Shown: positions 32,121-45,200 of the stretch, piece after piece
Numbering within the stretch: the stretch's first letter is position 1
How the letters are laid out: every line of letters starts with the position of its first letter
Assembly (NCBI GenBank): GCA_942159475.1
Contig: OW804099.1
Location: 12,584,119-12,648,118 of the forward strand
Reading direction: 5' to 3'
DNA length: 64,000 bases
Origin: Sthenelais limicola
Taxonomy: Eukaryota; Annelida; Polychaeta; Phyllodocida; Sigalionidae
Made by a program: the position numbers and the translations under genes
Notes under the pieces: model-generated
Databases searched by the model: none
Seen by the model: only the letters and a program-made list of their open reading frames with translations
Told to the model about the DNA's origin: nothing

Positions 32121-32623
32121 GACTTCCGGTTTACGAATGCCGTATCCGTGTGTCTAGGGACTTAAAAAAGAAATAAATAAAAGATTTGAATCGGTAGAAA
32201 TGTTTTAAATGTTGTTTTAGCCCGATAGCGAAGTTTTCCTTTATGGAAATCAAGTAATAAATGAATGGCGAGTTCAGAAACCATGTGTTTACACGCCCGC
32301 AAGTTTGCACGCTTAAGTCGGAACCTACATGGTAACGCGACGGCTGGCAGAATGAAGCTGCAGCTACAACAGCCAATCAGAGGGGCGTATTCACTTATGT
32401 TTATGTTCAGCGAGCCGGCCTGTTTTCGCAAGGTTCCGCTGCTTGCCATCCAAAGCAGAGGAGACTTCCGGTTCTCGAATGCCGTGTTGCGTGTGTCTAG
32501 GGACTTAAAAAAAGAAAGAAATAAAAGATTTGAATCGGTGGAAATGTTTTAAATGTTGTTTTAGCCCGATAGCGAAGATTTAGTCTACGGGAATCTAGTA
32601 TTCAATGAATGGCGATTTCAGAA
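32121..32623. repeat. Direct duplication of about 160 bp, 342 bp apart
   Basis: Copies 32121-32281 and 32463-32623 share 'gacttccggtt', 'gtgtctagggacttaaaaaa', 'tttgaatcggt', 'gaaatgttttaaatgttg' and 'ttttagcccgatagcgaag'. The intervening 180 bases are unique. This may be a tandem duplication of a promoter-like block. No protein is implied. Confidence 0.75.
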
Positions 32624-33907
32624 CCCATACGTGCGACCGGAAGAGATGTGGAGACCCTTCGGCATACCCACTCATGTGCACCATGCACTTGGCGTTGCAT
32701 TGTGTACCGTAGTCTATATAGCGCACGGAGGATTTCCTTCGAAAGTGCCCCCACGTCAACAAACCGGAGCTTGCACGATGTCTACTGTCGTCATATTATA
32801 GCGAGGCTTAGGCTGTATTTACTTTAAAATGGCTAATATTTCCATCGGAAACAGTGGAGGAATGACTTTAATGTGACCAGGACTTTATACACGTTCCAAA
32901 CTGAACGCGGAATCGACGAAAAACAACCAAAAAACTCTAGTTAAGACCCGACCTTGAACCCTGAACCTGGAACTGTCATGGCCGCTTGTGGCGAACATGA
33001 CGATGATTTGCAGGAATTGACAAATCGATTATTCCCTATTTCGTTGTTCACCACCATTCAGCAAGCGGAATATCCTTCTACAATGATATTTGGAACATTA
33101 TCGGTGATTTTGGAGCTATTGGGAGTGATATTTAGGCGACAAACAACTAGTTGATGAGGTAAGTGACTGATTGAGCGGAAACGCCGACTGGGGTTTATTT
33201 TAACTACATCCGCAAAATAAATCTACATCCGCAAAATAAACCCCTGAATCCGAACAATAATTTACTTCATCCGTTTTCCGTTTTGACCACTTCCTGTCCA
33301 AACAGTAATTTATAAGTATCCAGAACCCCAGCAGAATCCAAAGATCTGCTATTAATCTGTAATAAAGCGATTTTTTTTAACCATTTCAGAGTGTGGTTGC
33401 GGTACTTAACATTGTCAAATGTGAAATGAAACATGACATGATAATGAACAGAAATAATTGTGTATAAATTGTACTAAATATAGCTGTATTTCATTCTTTT
33501 TAGATGCTGGTATGAATAAGCATTGCAACACGAAAATGATATGAAGAAATATATGCTACTGCAAAAAGAAAATGATGGATGAACCCAAATGATGAAATGA
33601 TGATTTTCTGAGGTTGAATAAAAGTATAAGTAATAAGCATAAATATGAATTATTATCTAATATTGGGCAATCCCTGCCAACATTATCCCCCCCCGGTCCC
33701 ATTAATTAAGCGCGGTCCAATAGCAGCATATGTGTGACGTCCCTATAGTCTTTTACTGCAGTCAACGCGTTCACATGTTGCCGCGGCGACCGCGGTAATG
33801 GGATCGCGTCACGACGAGTAACGGTTGCCGCTGTTTGCTTCCCGCGATGACTGCAGTGAATTGGATGCGTTGCAAACTGTGGTTAAAACAGCAGCGGGGT
33901 GTGTCGG
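32624..33907. other. Non-unit DNA before duplication unit 2
   Basis: This holds a short plus-strand frame (32978-33154, with an in-frame ATG and a GTAAGT donor-like word just after it, near 33160) that could be a first exon of an unidentified gene or transposon. Further right it is AT-rich, then a CpG-rich stretch at 33690-33900. Unit 2 sequence begins near 33908. Confidence 0.35.
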
Positions 33908-35263
33908 GTATACGACCTGTGGTCGTAATACATGTAATTGCTTACACTCCTAATTTTTCCCCCACACATACATGTTTACTCGGGAATCACCTCACACCAT
34001 TACATATTGGAATGTTGAACCAAACTAAATAGACTGTAACTACTCATCTCATCTCATCTACTTAAATGTATTTTATTATTTGTTGATATGAGAACAATTT
34101 GTATAGTCTCATCAACTCATACCTCATGGTAACTGTAAAATGTATTAACCTCAGGACACAATGAAAACCATCCTCAGACAAGAGTGCTGTATCTTGTTAA
34201 ACTTCCTGAATAAATAAATTTGTACAAACAAATATAGATTGACTGGTTTCTTATTCGGCAAATAAAACTTACAATGAGTTATATACATTGTGACTTAATG
34301 TCAGGTCTTCCACAGCCAAGCCTTACATACTAAAGCAGGGTTTAAACCTGTTGTTTACACACAACAATTAGAAAAGTGTTAGACACAGTAGAGCATAGAC
34401 TAGAGTTTTATATATTGATTTACAATAGTAAGACAAGATTAGAGCAAAGTTGTAAGTTCTGCCACTTAAAGCTACAATCTCAGTTACTATGATATTGAAA
34501 ATCTTCAGATTTACTCGTATTATGTCTTATAGGACTGACGTTCATACAATACACACTATTCTGCTGCTGTTATATGTAAATACAAGAATTTGAAGTCAAA
34601 CCAGCCAATAGAAAACACTGCTGGTGAGTGATAATAAATGTAATCATCATAGGAAAGGATTGTGGCGGGTCCTCCAAACACAAAAGATGATGTTTCGGAA
34701 GCTCTGTAGCAAAAACAACCAGAAAAAATTCCCCAAAACTTTGCTCAAATGACTTTTAGATGAGTTGGAAAAGAATGGAACTTTACCACTGGTATGGTCT
34801 GTCCAAACAGTAGTTGACACAGGATTTCTTTGTCACTTTAAAAGGAAAGGAAAGTGGGGGACTTTTGAATTCAAACCTTTGCCCCCTGAGTTGCTGTTTG
34901 CGATCAACCATGGCCAAATAGACAGTTGTATTGTACTGCGATGTCTCTGTTCCATGTGCAGCAGCTGTTGTTTTGCTTAAAAGGAAGGAAGAGCTGGTTA
35001 TACTCACCCTGTTTCACCATGGTTGATTGCAAAGAGTGGCCTGCTGGGCAAAGTCCTTGTCATAACTAGAAGTAAAACATCTCTCACTTTTCCCTCTCTT
35101 TAGAGGGACAACGGAATCCCCTGTCAACTACTTTATTGACAGACTATAGCTTAGAGTGTAGCTTTAATGCTCATTACTTTGCAGAGGTACCTTCCTCTTT
35201 TTATGTGTTTTCCCCTGAATGTCAGAATAAAAATATATATACTGCTCATTCGTTGGTCTGCAG
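33908..35263. other. Non-coding duplicated DNA downstream of FMO-B
   Basis: It matches 56822-58217 of unit 3 nearly throughout. About 700 bp of it (34560-35240) is missing from unit 1. A small frame over 34909-34980 is broken by a stop in this copy and open in unit 3; I do not treat it as a gene. Confidence 0.5.
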
Positions 35264-35389
35264 GTCACGGGGGAGGGATGAGCTCATGCCTTTGAGAAGC
35301 AGGTGGACTTCCTGGCCAGCACCATGGATGAAAGTCTGCGGAGGAATGAACGCTTGAACAATTCTGCCAACTCTGATCTTATCTACTGA
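35264..35389 (+). pseudogene. Conserved terminal-exon-like segment, copy 2, frameshifted
   Basis: This is homologous to 6366-6477 and 58218-58344, preceded by 'gttggtctgcag'. One base is missing in 'gagctcatgcctttgag' (the others read 'gagctcattgcctttgag'), which destroys the shared frame after the Asp-Glu-Leu codons. The downstream codons, including those for Leu-Arg-Arg-Asn-Glu-Arg, are otherwise preserved. Confidence 0.4.
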
Positions 35390-36208
35390 ATCAAAGCTCC
35401 CTACTGTAAAATAAATTTATTTATATTTTATTCTCATCTGCTTGCATTGGTGAGCAGATTGCCTAATGGATAAAAGTGCCTGATGAAAGTATATCGGTAA
35501 CAATCTAATATTTATTTACATTAGTGTTGCCGGTAGACATGTACAAACTATATGAATGAATTAATTTACCTTGTATCTGATTTTAATGGCTTTTTTTATC
35601 TTTGCCTTGAGCAGATCAGCATTCATATTGTTACGGTTTTTCCTTTTCCATATTGATGAGTCGGTGGGCCTGGTCTTTCAGGGTCTCATCCCACACGTGT
35701 TCAAGCAAATTCGTCGAGTAAGCCATAATAAAGATATTGAATCGAGTCGATCTTGTCTTAGTATTACTTTCTACTAGATATTAGTGATGTTCGAGTGATA
35801 TTTCAGCGCTTCTTCATGTTCATGAGGAATGGAGTCAAAGAGGTCTTTACAGCTCGGGTCGCAGGTTTATTGTGTTTGAATTGTCATGACAAGGGTTTAT
35901 ATAGTACAGTTGTATAGTACAAGAATAAGCAAATCGTCTATCGTCAATTGCCATTCATCATTCGCCATCATTATATTACTTTTAAGAAAACACTATCAGA
36001 TGATTGGTCAGCATGAGCGAATCGCCTGTTTATTGTTTTAACATAGCAGGGAAAACATACCCCTGTAGTCTATACCATAACAATATCTATGAATGATAGT
36101 AACAGCAACAAGAGAAATAAGACGCCCACTTTAGGAGCCCTTCACCTGCACCCAACATATCATGGATGTACATCTCTATTGTCACTTCCATCTACAGCGG
36201 TCTTCCCA

Positions 36209-39200
36209 TCAACACTCTACAGCAGTCCTCTCATATGCCTCATCACTGATGATCTTGTAGTTATACTTCTTGAAGTCCCACTCTTCATTTTGGAAGCAGT
36301 CTATGAATATCTGCTCATTTACTGCAGGGATGCGTGCAGTGCCTGACATGTCTGCCAGCATGTGGTTATATGCAGCCTGTCCCCGGCCCAGGGAATGAGC
36401 ATGGCAGGGTGGCAGGCCCTGAGATAACAACTTCCCATAGTTCTCCTCTATGTCAGCGAGCATGGCATCCTGTCCAGGCAGTGCCATCTTGCCTGACAAA
36501 CTGGCCAGTATAAAACGTACCTGTGAAACAGAATGCCTATTATAATCTGGGTAGCTAATGAGTAAAGATGACAAAGAATGTTTATTTTAGATTTGAGATG
36601 TTGAAATCAATCCAAAACAAGGCGAAAGCAGAACATGGGGTGTGTGAGGTTGGCTTCGGTTTATTAGGGTTCCGACATTTCGGTCAACATACAACATTTA
36701 TCGAGGATCGGTATGTTTATTTTATCTGCTAGAATGTAATATTTATCAGGAAAATTGTCAGTAGTATAGTTCATGTAATTATGTGAGAATTTCACTAAAA
36801 TCTTATGACATAATATTGAAGAAATGTTGGTCTTTCTTTGATAAATATATTGGGTTGGCAATCAGGGGAGAATTGAATCAATGCAAACACAAACAGGGTT
36901 ATGCCTTCGAGTTCAGAACTGAGCAGTTTAGAAGAGACTGAATTAATTTTAGCCTTTTAATCTCATTCAAAAGGGATACCTTTACATCCCTATGTAAATT
37001 AGTTAGACAATCATCCCGATTACAAACAATTTGCTCCAAATGAGCAGTATCTATCATATTATTATGTAAAAAAAATGTTTCCATCAAAACCAATATCACC
37101 CAATGTTACCAGTATTATATACAACAATTGTTACCAAGACATTGAGACAACAACTTTTATTCATTTACTGCGCCCACACATTACCATTCTGTGTGGGCAG
37201 CCATATTGAATAAGTACACCTTACTGTAACTACATCTTTTCACACTTATACCTCCTTGAAACGTATGTACATTACCTGATGAAGAGCAAGATAGCTCGAA
37301 AGCTAGTATGAATAAAAAAACCCACAAAAACCCACACTTTGGGATTATTCCTCTACTATACATACAACTAAGAAGAGATTAACTGGGATCCCCGCTATAT
37401 AACGATGACCAACGCCTCTCGTTATGAATTAATTTTATTCTGAGTATTTATACCCAGTTGATTACAATAGATAAGATTGATTAAGGCTGATTGGTTTGTC
37501 CTGGCTTACCAATTATCTATCCTAATAGATCCAGGATCCAATCAGTAACAAGCTTATATTAATAATTGAACATGAGGCTAGAAGCAAAAGACATTTCTGC
37601 CTAGGCCAATCGTCAATCAACACCCCCTAGTCCAGTCCAGGCCACTGAATATCTCCCTCCCTCTCCCTCCCTCTCCCTCCCTCTCCCTCCCTCCCCCTCC
37701 CTCTCCCTCCCTCTCCCTCGCTCTTTAAACAGACCCCCTGGCCTGCTGGTCATCCGCCCCTCCCCCTTCCCCGAGAAAACAATGTTTATCTGGTCAGTAT
37801 GGACATGGGAGGTGGTGGGAAGAGGAAGGGTCTTGTCTGTATACTGGTAAGTGGCATGGCTGATGCGTTGATTAATAAAATAAATTAAACTAATTAAGTT
37901 ATGGTCAAATCATTAAAGATATGGCCATAACTTCACAACATAATAATAATAACTTCACAACATAATGGTGGTAAATTAGTTCTGTAACCTTTCTACCCTG
38001 AAAGTACTTTAGGCCCTCCGGTCTTTCTAACATAATTTGCTGATTAGTTCATGTTATGGCTTGATTGTGAATCAAAGTTTTTCTTTTACTTTAACCATAA
38101 TTTGTGAATTCATTGTCATTCAAGCATGGCACTTCTGCACCATCTTGTGCTATTAACTCATTGAGGACGGGGGCAGTTTACACATATTTTGCCTGGTGGA
38201 CGGGGGCCCTTTTCCCCCTTTTTGGGCTTCAGGACGGGTGTTTAACATGGGGTTTAGGGTATAAAAACACTTTAAGAATATTTTCTTCAAATAATATGTG
38301 TCATATGTACATCGTTTAATAGGTGTAAACAGTTATTGATCATATTTTTTCATAATTTCTAGAATTTGGTCTTCAATAATTAGAATAATGGGTCACAATT
38401 GGGTGCAATATGGCGGCAACCTTGCTCCAAATTCACTTTCCAGCATTTACGTATGTTAGTTATGACGTCATCATTATTGTCTCCATGACAACATACCTAT
38501 AAAGATATTTCTAGTGTGTTTGTATACATATATTTTAAATTTCATCAAAATCCGTTTATTTTTTATTAAGTTATGCCCCCTTCAATTTATATAAAAATAT
38601 GCTGCCTGCAGGCAGCATCCCGTCCTTGATGGAGAGGACATCATGCTGCCTGCAGGCAGCATCCCGTCCCCAACGCCATTTTGAAAATGCTGCCTTGAGG
38701 CAGCATCCCGTCCTTAATGAGTTAAAGGAGTAATAAACTCACTGAGGTATGGTGGACACCAGGGATTTACAGTCCTTCAAAACACGCTGAGGCGATTCTT
38801 CCCCTACCCTTATTGCCTAAATAGGTCAGGTAGTTCCATGTAGGTCAAGGTCCTTTTAGCATAATCTGCCATTGCTTTATAGCCTCCAAAAAGCTTCCAA
38901 GAGGCAGAAAGGGAGACTAAGGATCACTATAAACAACACTTGCATTCAGTTGCAGTGCTTTATCATCATGATAACTGGCATAGATGGAGACTAAAGGAAT
39001 TAAACGGAAACTTATAATCAATTCTTCTACACCATTATGGCCACACTACCCCCGACATTCATGGAGGAAGGTTACTAGCTACTACATATATAGGCCTTAT
39101 TTATAAACTGTCCTGTGCCCATTCATTAACATTCGCTTTCCCAGAAACGAGACTTAAAACAGAAGTGACCAACCCACATGTAATAGATGCTCTGAGTTTC

Positions 39201-42200
39201 CTGTGTTAAGAGCGATTTAATCCCCTACGGGCAAGATCAAATGACCAAGACCCACACAGTAGAGCGAATTTGGTCCCTGGATTTATCATAACTTTCCCCA
39301 GCTTTAATGTCACACACAAACTTTTCACTTCACCACCACTTTTTTTCCATTTTCATGAAGTCCTCCAGAAAAAATACCAGTTTTTTTCCATTTCCGTGAA
39401 GTCCCCCACAAAAACCTTTTTTTAAGTTTTCGAGGACATGCAAACTTTCCCCCAAAGACCCCCTATCTTCGCAGAAATGGGAATGAGCATGCGTGTCATT
39501 ATGTGTACGGAGTGCGGGGACCGGGTTGTTATCCAATCAGTGGGCAATATGTCTATCAATAATTAAGCTTCTGGTTCCCCAGAAAAGTAAATCGTATAAC
39601 ATATATGAGGTTACCTGGAGGTCCATCTGAGGGAAGGGTACATTCATCTTTGTTATACCAATAAAGCACAGTGTGGGGTGCAGTGCATGGATGATGTGCT
39701 TGTACAGTGGGTACACTCGGCCTCCTTCTATGCTTGTGTCACACCCTGGAGAGAGGAAGGGGAAGGTGTAGTGGTAGCCTGTACAGTAGAGTATGACGTC
39801 CACCCCTGCCAGCTGCTCCCCACCCTGCAGCATGAGCACCTCCCCCACCACACGCTCCAGCTCAGGCTTAATGTTTACATTAGCTGGGAACTTGTTACCA
39901 TCCAGTGGTTTCCTGCTGCACAAGTACACCTGAGAGGAAAGAGTAGGAGTTGTGAATTATTCTACAAAATGCATGAATTATCTTTGAGTATTGGTCAGGG
40001 ATAACTGCTACTGTCCCACACTGGGTGGCACAGATGATGGTACATCATAACATGAAGGTTTATAAAATTATTATATTATGATGATTTAATAATTATGATA
40101 TCTAATGTATTCCCTGCCACTCAGACCGTTTCACTGTATGTTTCAAAGGAGTGTTTGCACTGTTTATTCAAAGAAATAAGTCATCTTTTAGGTATGTGTA
40201 AAAATCATAGCCAGTTCATATAGTGCTAACAGTTTCTGTAAGAACAATATACTTTGGCTGACCTGTGTACAGTGTTCTGCCAGGTCAGGGCTGATGTCAA
40301 GGCCAGATATACCTGCTCCTACCACCAACACCGTCTTATCTTTGTACGTCTCAGCATAGCGGTAGTCATGGCTGTGCAGCACCTGCCCAGTGAAGGTCTC
40401 TATACCAGGGATCTCAGGGACCAGTGGTTCAGAGTAGTGGCTGAAGTAAAACCACAATATGTCATATATTACAGAATCTCAGGGACCAGTGGTTCAGAGT
40501 AATGGCTGAAGTAAAACCACAATATGTCATGTATTACAGAAACATCAGTCATCAGTTGCGGAAGATTTATCTTAAGATGTTATCATAAGATGAGATGAAG
40601 CTGATTCCAATGTAGGTAAACATTAGAACATCTGATAAGTTCCTTTATATTTTGTATGCATGAAAAAAAAAAGAAATTTCTTGATAGCGACTCACTGTTA
40701 TAGAAATAATTCCCTCGTTTTTTTCTGCTTGCGGGTATTGTAGCCTGAGGGAAGTTCGAGGGCTTGCCCGAGAACTTCCGTTAGGCTACAATACCTGCAA
40801 GCAGAAAAAAACGAGGGAATTATTGCTTTTAGACGTGATTTTATGAAATTCACTTTACGGGAGAGAAAAAAAAGATCGACAAACCTTCTTTATTCTGGCC
40901 AAAAAACAACATGACAAGCCATGAGAGTCACCATACTTTCTCCGAGACCTGACCCGGAAGTGCTTTCATGGATCCCTATTTTACTGAAAACGCAAAGGAG
41001 GTGGAATGACTCTCGATTCGCCAACTCCCACAAACTACGTGTCAGGCAAGCACAACGGTACTACTCTCGCTGAGCCGGGGAGAAAAACCTATGTGGGGAC
41101 ATTATACAGTCAAGACATTCCTCTTCAACCGTCTTAAACCAGTATTTCGTTTTTTCAAGAACTTTCTGAACTATAGTTTCCAATTTATGCTCAACTTGTG
41201 CTTTGTTTTTCGTTAAAGAAGAGTTGGAATACCCGTTCTGCTTTGGAAACATCGTTCCAGATTTACAGCCTTTCCGGTTGTCAACTTCCGCCTTGCTCGA
41301 TTATCAACAAAGAGCATGGCGGATGACACAAGTTTCATTGAGGGCGAACGTGTCGAAGCTTTTCTCGGTGGTAAATGGATTGTTGGAAAAATATGGCAGG
41401 TGATGGAAGCGGGGAAACAAGTTTTGTACGACCTGAGGCCAGTAGATGCGACTGACAGTACTCGGGTTTTCCGTCATTCGCTTTGGAAAATACACTCTAC
41501 ATCAGACCGACCAATGGATTACTTGTCGAACGAGGTCATAGCCGATTTGACAACAGATGAGGATGATGTCTCCCTCTTTCAGATCGCTTCGAAAATGTCA
41601 CAATTATCCATGGTAAGCATCGATAATATGTTTTAAATCAATTTTATCTGTTGTAATCCACATACAGTGGCCAATTCCACCAATTTGACAACATTTGGCC
41701 CCCAACCGTGGAAAGGGGTAAAATGGACTTAAATCAAGTTAATTATCATTAATTTGATTTTTTTTCCGGATTGGATGGTTCTACCAACCTGTGGAACAAC
41801 ATTTTTGGCATTTTTAGCCCATTTTTTTTTTTTTAGTTCAAAATCCCATTTTGGAGGCAAAAATCGTTTTTTTTTAACTGCCATTAGTCCGTGGAATTGC
41901 TAAATTTCTAAATAATCTTCAAAATTGAACATTTTTTTAATATGTTGTGATAGTAGGTTACGTGAATATGATCTGTGTAAAAAAAAATGCAAAAAAAATA
42001 TTTTTTGGCCAAAAGCCATCAAAAATCAAAATTAATCATTTTTTTTTGTGGGTACCCCCCATGTCATCTTCGTCACGCTGTGTGCCTAAGGTGGAATAAA
42101 TAAATTAAAAAAATAAAAAAATATGTCAAATTTTGATGAATAATGATAGAGTGCATGGGATTATATAGGTATAGAATATCAAATGTGTTGATTTGAGTTT

Positions 42201-45200
42201 TTCTTGAATCATAGCTGAGAAATAACATGGTGGCAAAAGGTGGTGGGTAGGGGCGGCCTACCGTTTTAGAGCCTTACAAGGCATGAATTTAATGATAAAC
42301 TTTAGATTTGACATTTATTATTAACCTTGCTTAATAGCAATCTATGTACACTGAAATTAATAATTTCCGAGTCGTTTTTGTATGATTCTTAGGGCAAAAT
42401 GCTTAAAAACCCTTCGTCACGCTTTTGTCGTCTTCGTCACGTCGTCTACGTCACGTCTGCCGTCACAAAATGTCAGAAATTGTATCCCTAACACATGTAT
42501 ATGATATTAGAACATTTATCCTTAAAAATTTTGCCTCTAAATACTTAAACAGAACAGGAACAATCAATTCAAGTATTCGAGTCAACTTAAACAATTAAAC
42601 AAGGGTAATGAATCTTATATATATTCCAAATATAATGAGTTAAATAATGTGTATACATACATTATAATGTGGGCAGAGGGTCAATGACCTGTCACACTTG
42701 CCGCTGCCATTATAATTACCATTACTGAATGGTTATTTGGCTGTAAGTTTTCTTCTAGTTATTTTCACCAAATGAACGGTGTTATGATCCTTATGTCGAG
42801 ACCTATCAAGTACAAAATAGTTCAATACATTATGTGCATATTTGTTTTATCTATTTCTAATTTAAATCCTCATTTATGTAGAAATATGTACCATTATTCG
42901 TCATGCTATTTTTAGCATTTTTTTCATATTTGAGATCTATTTTCGACCCCCCTGTAAAAAAATTCCTAATAATCAGAATGGTTCCAAACTTGGCAGTTTA
43001 ATGTGCATATATATATATAAGGTTGATAGAAAATAAAAAATCAACTGATAAATGTAAACATTATTTTTAGGTACTCAGGGGGTGTCTAGGGGCCCAAATG
43101 TTGTCAAATTGGTGGAAATGGCCATGTTCACTATTTAGAACGAACAGATCGATTTTAAATGACTGCCTATGCGGAACAGGCTAGGATTATTCATTCTATC
43201 GGTCATTTCACTGGATCTACTTACCAGCTATGTAAGGGTTTCGGCCCATTATGCTTTCATGATTGACAATTTAAACAAGTTTACAGGCACCTTTTTGACA
43301 CAGGTTGAAATGTTATATTATTATTCAACGTGTGATATTTTAATTCTGTAGTTCTGTAGTGTAACTCTTTCTTTAGGCACAGGAGGCAAATGCATCGGGT
43401 CCGTTAAACAAGAAAAACTGTCCAAGACCATTCAAGACACCAACCAAGAAGCCTATGGTGTCCATGTCACTAGCAAGGAATACCTCATCAACTAAACCAC
43501 TACCTTGAAATCAGGTCGGTATTTCTTGGCTTCTTGCATTTATTTATCCAGACATTAAAAATAATTTATGTTCTCATTTAACAACAAGTAAGGGTATCGC
43601 ACAATAGATTCAATAAAGAAATATTTCCTGAGGTGATACTTTTACAAACAAGTATAGAAATATAATTATTGTGTGTTTCAGGAATGCTCCTCAGCAGATG
43701 AGTTCGACGAAACCAATACATCTCAGGTTGCAAATACAGTACTTTCTGCTCCTACCCCACCAAAACAGAGGAAAAAATCCAAGTCCCAGGGAAAGACGGA
43801 AGAACCAAGAAAATTCCTAACAAAGACTCCCAAAGAGGTACAGGCTCTCATGTCCCAATGCTCTTCAGAGAAAACTGTGGCCAACACAGCTTGGGGCCTT
43901 AAGGTGTTTAGAAGTACGTACAATAATTAATAATAAGGGTTGAAGAATAATTAACATTATAATAAACAGGGTTTCTTTCAATGCGAGAGGGTGCGCTGGT
44001 TGTAGCAACAAGTTGCTAGGTGTTATGTCATAGGCAACAACGTTGCCTTGGGCATAACACTGTTAAATACTACACCACCAATGGGTTAGATCTGTAATGT
44101 TAACACTTCTACACTCTAGCTGAGTGTGTTTGGCACCACATGGTTTCGGGGTTAGGACCCTCATCAGGCATTAGCTGTATTCACTGATCTAAGTGAATTT
44201 TATTCATTTATTTATTTATCCAGAATTGAACAAATAAAAATGAAAAGGTGGGGGGTTTTGTTTTAAGATTAACATATTCATGTACTTGATCTAGGTAGAT
44301 CTAAGTACAAACATATGGGTGTACCTAATAGGCAGCTTAGTCTATTGTAACAGTACTAGTGTACAATGAGGTTAGCTGAATATTGTAGGCTGTAGGTGAT
44401 GTTCAATGGAATCATGGTGGAAAGTGTCCACCTGGCCCCATGCCATCTAACATTACTGTAGTGTGCACCGTGTGCATACTTAGAGTAATGTGAGTATATA
44501 TATATATGTACATGTGTATATATATATCTCTGTCTCTTAGCTGTATGTCTCCAATCCAATTCCTATCTCAGCAGGTGTCACCCAGGTAATAAATGAAAAT
44601 GTTTTACGTGGCTAGTGGGTGACTACTACTGAGAAGGGCATGGATGGAGTGTTACAGTTTAGAGAAAAGTGTCCATGACGTTCATTCCCATAGGGGAGCA
44701 TGTCTTTAGACGGTGGATCCATTTGTTCTCGACTTTGTCTCTCAAGGTTTTGCAGGAGGGATCGTCAACATGGCATCTGATGTCAAGCTTGGGACAGTAG
44801 GGGCAGCCCTTTCTTTTGCAGATAGTGGTACTACTGCGTTCTGGAGGGTTGTCGTTGGGCATCTGAGGTGCCGATTGGGATAATTTCGCTCGTATGAGGC
44901 TATCACCCAAATTTGGTGGTAGGCAATAAGCCACCACAACCCCTTTGTCATAGAGGTGTTTAGTTGATGATGATCGGCCTAGAATATCCCAATTGCCTCT
45001 GATGCTTGTAGCGAAGGTGTGGCAGGTCGGGTGATATCTAGTGATGGCGACCAGTTTTTCGGCTTGTGTTTTCGGCCTCGGTGTGAGAAGAGTGTCTCGG
45101 TCTCTTAGGGCGGCCTGGGCGAATGCTCTACCTAGGATGGTGTCCGCCTAGCCATGTCTGAGGAAATGTATGGATTTGTCAAGCCAGTGTTTGACAAAGT

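Noticed and set aside
34765..34980. 71-codon frame shared with 57708-57923
   Set aside because: An overlapping alternative frame is stopped in one copy, and no splice sites or family resemblance support it.
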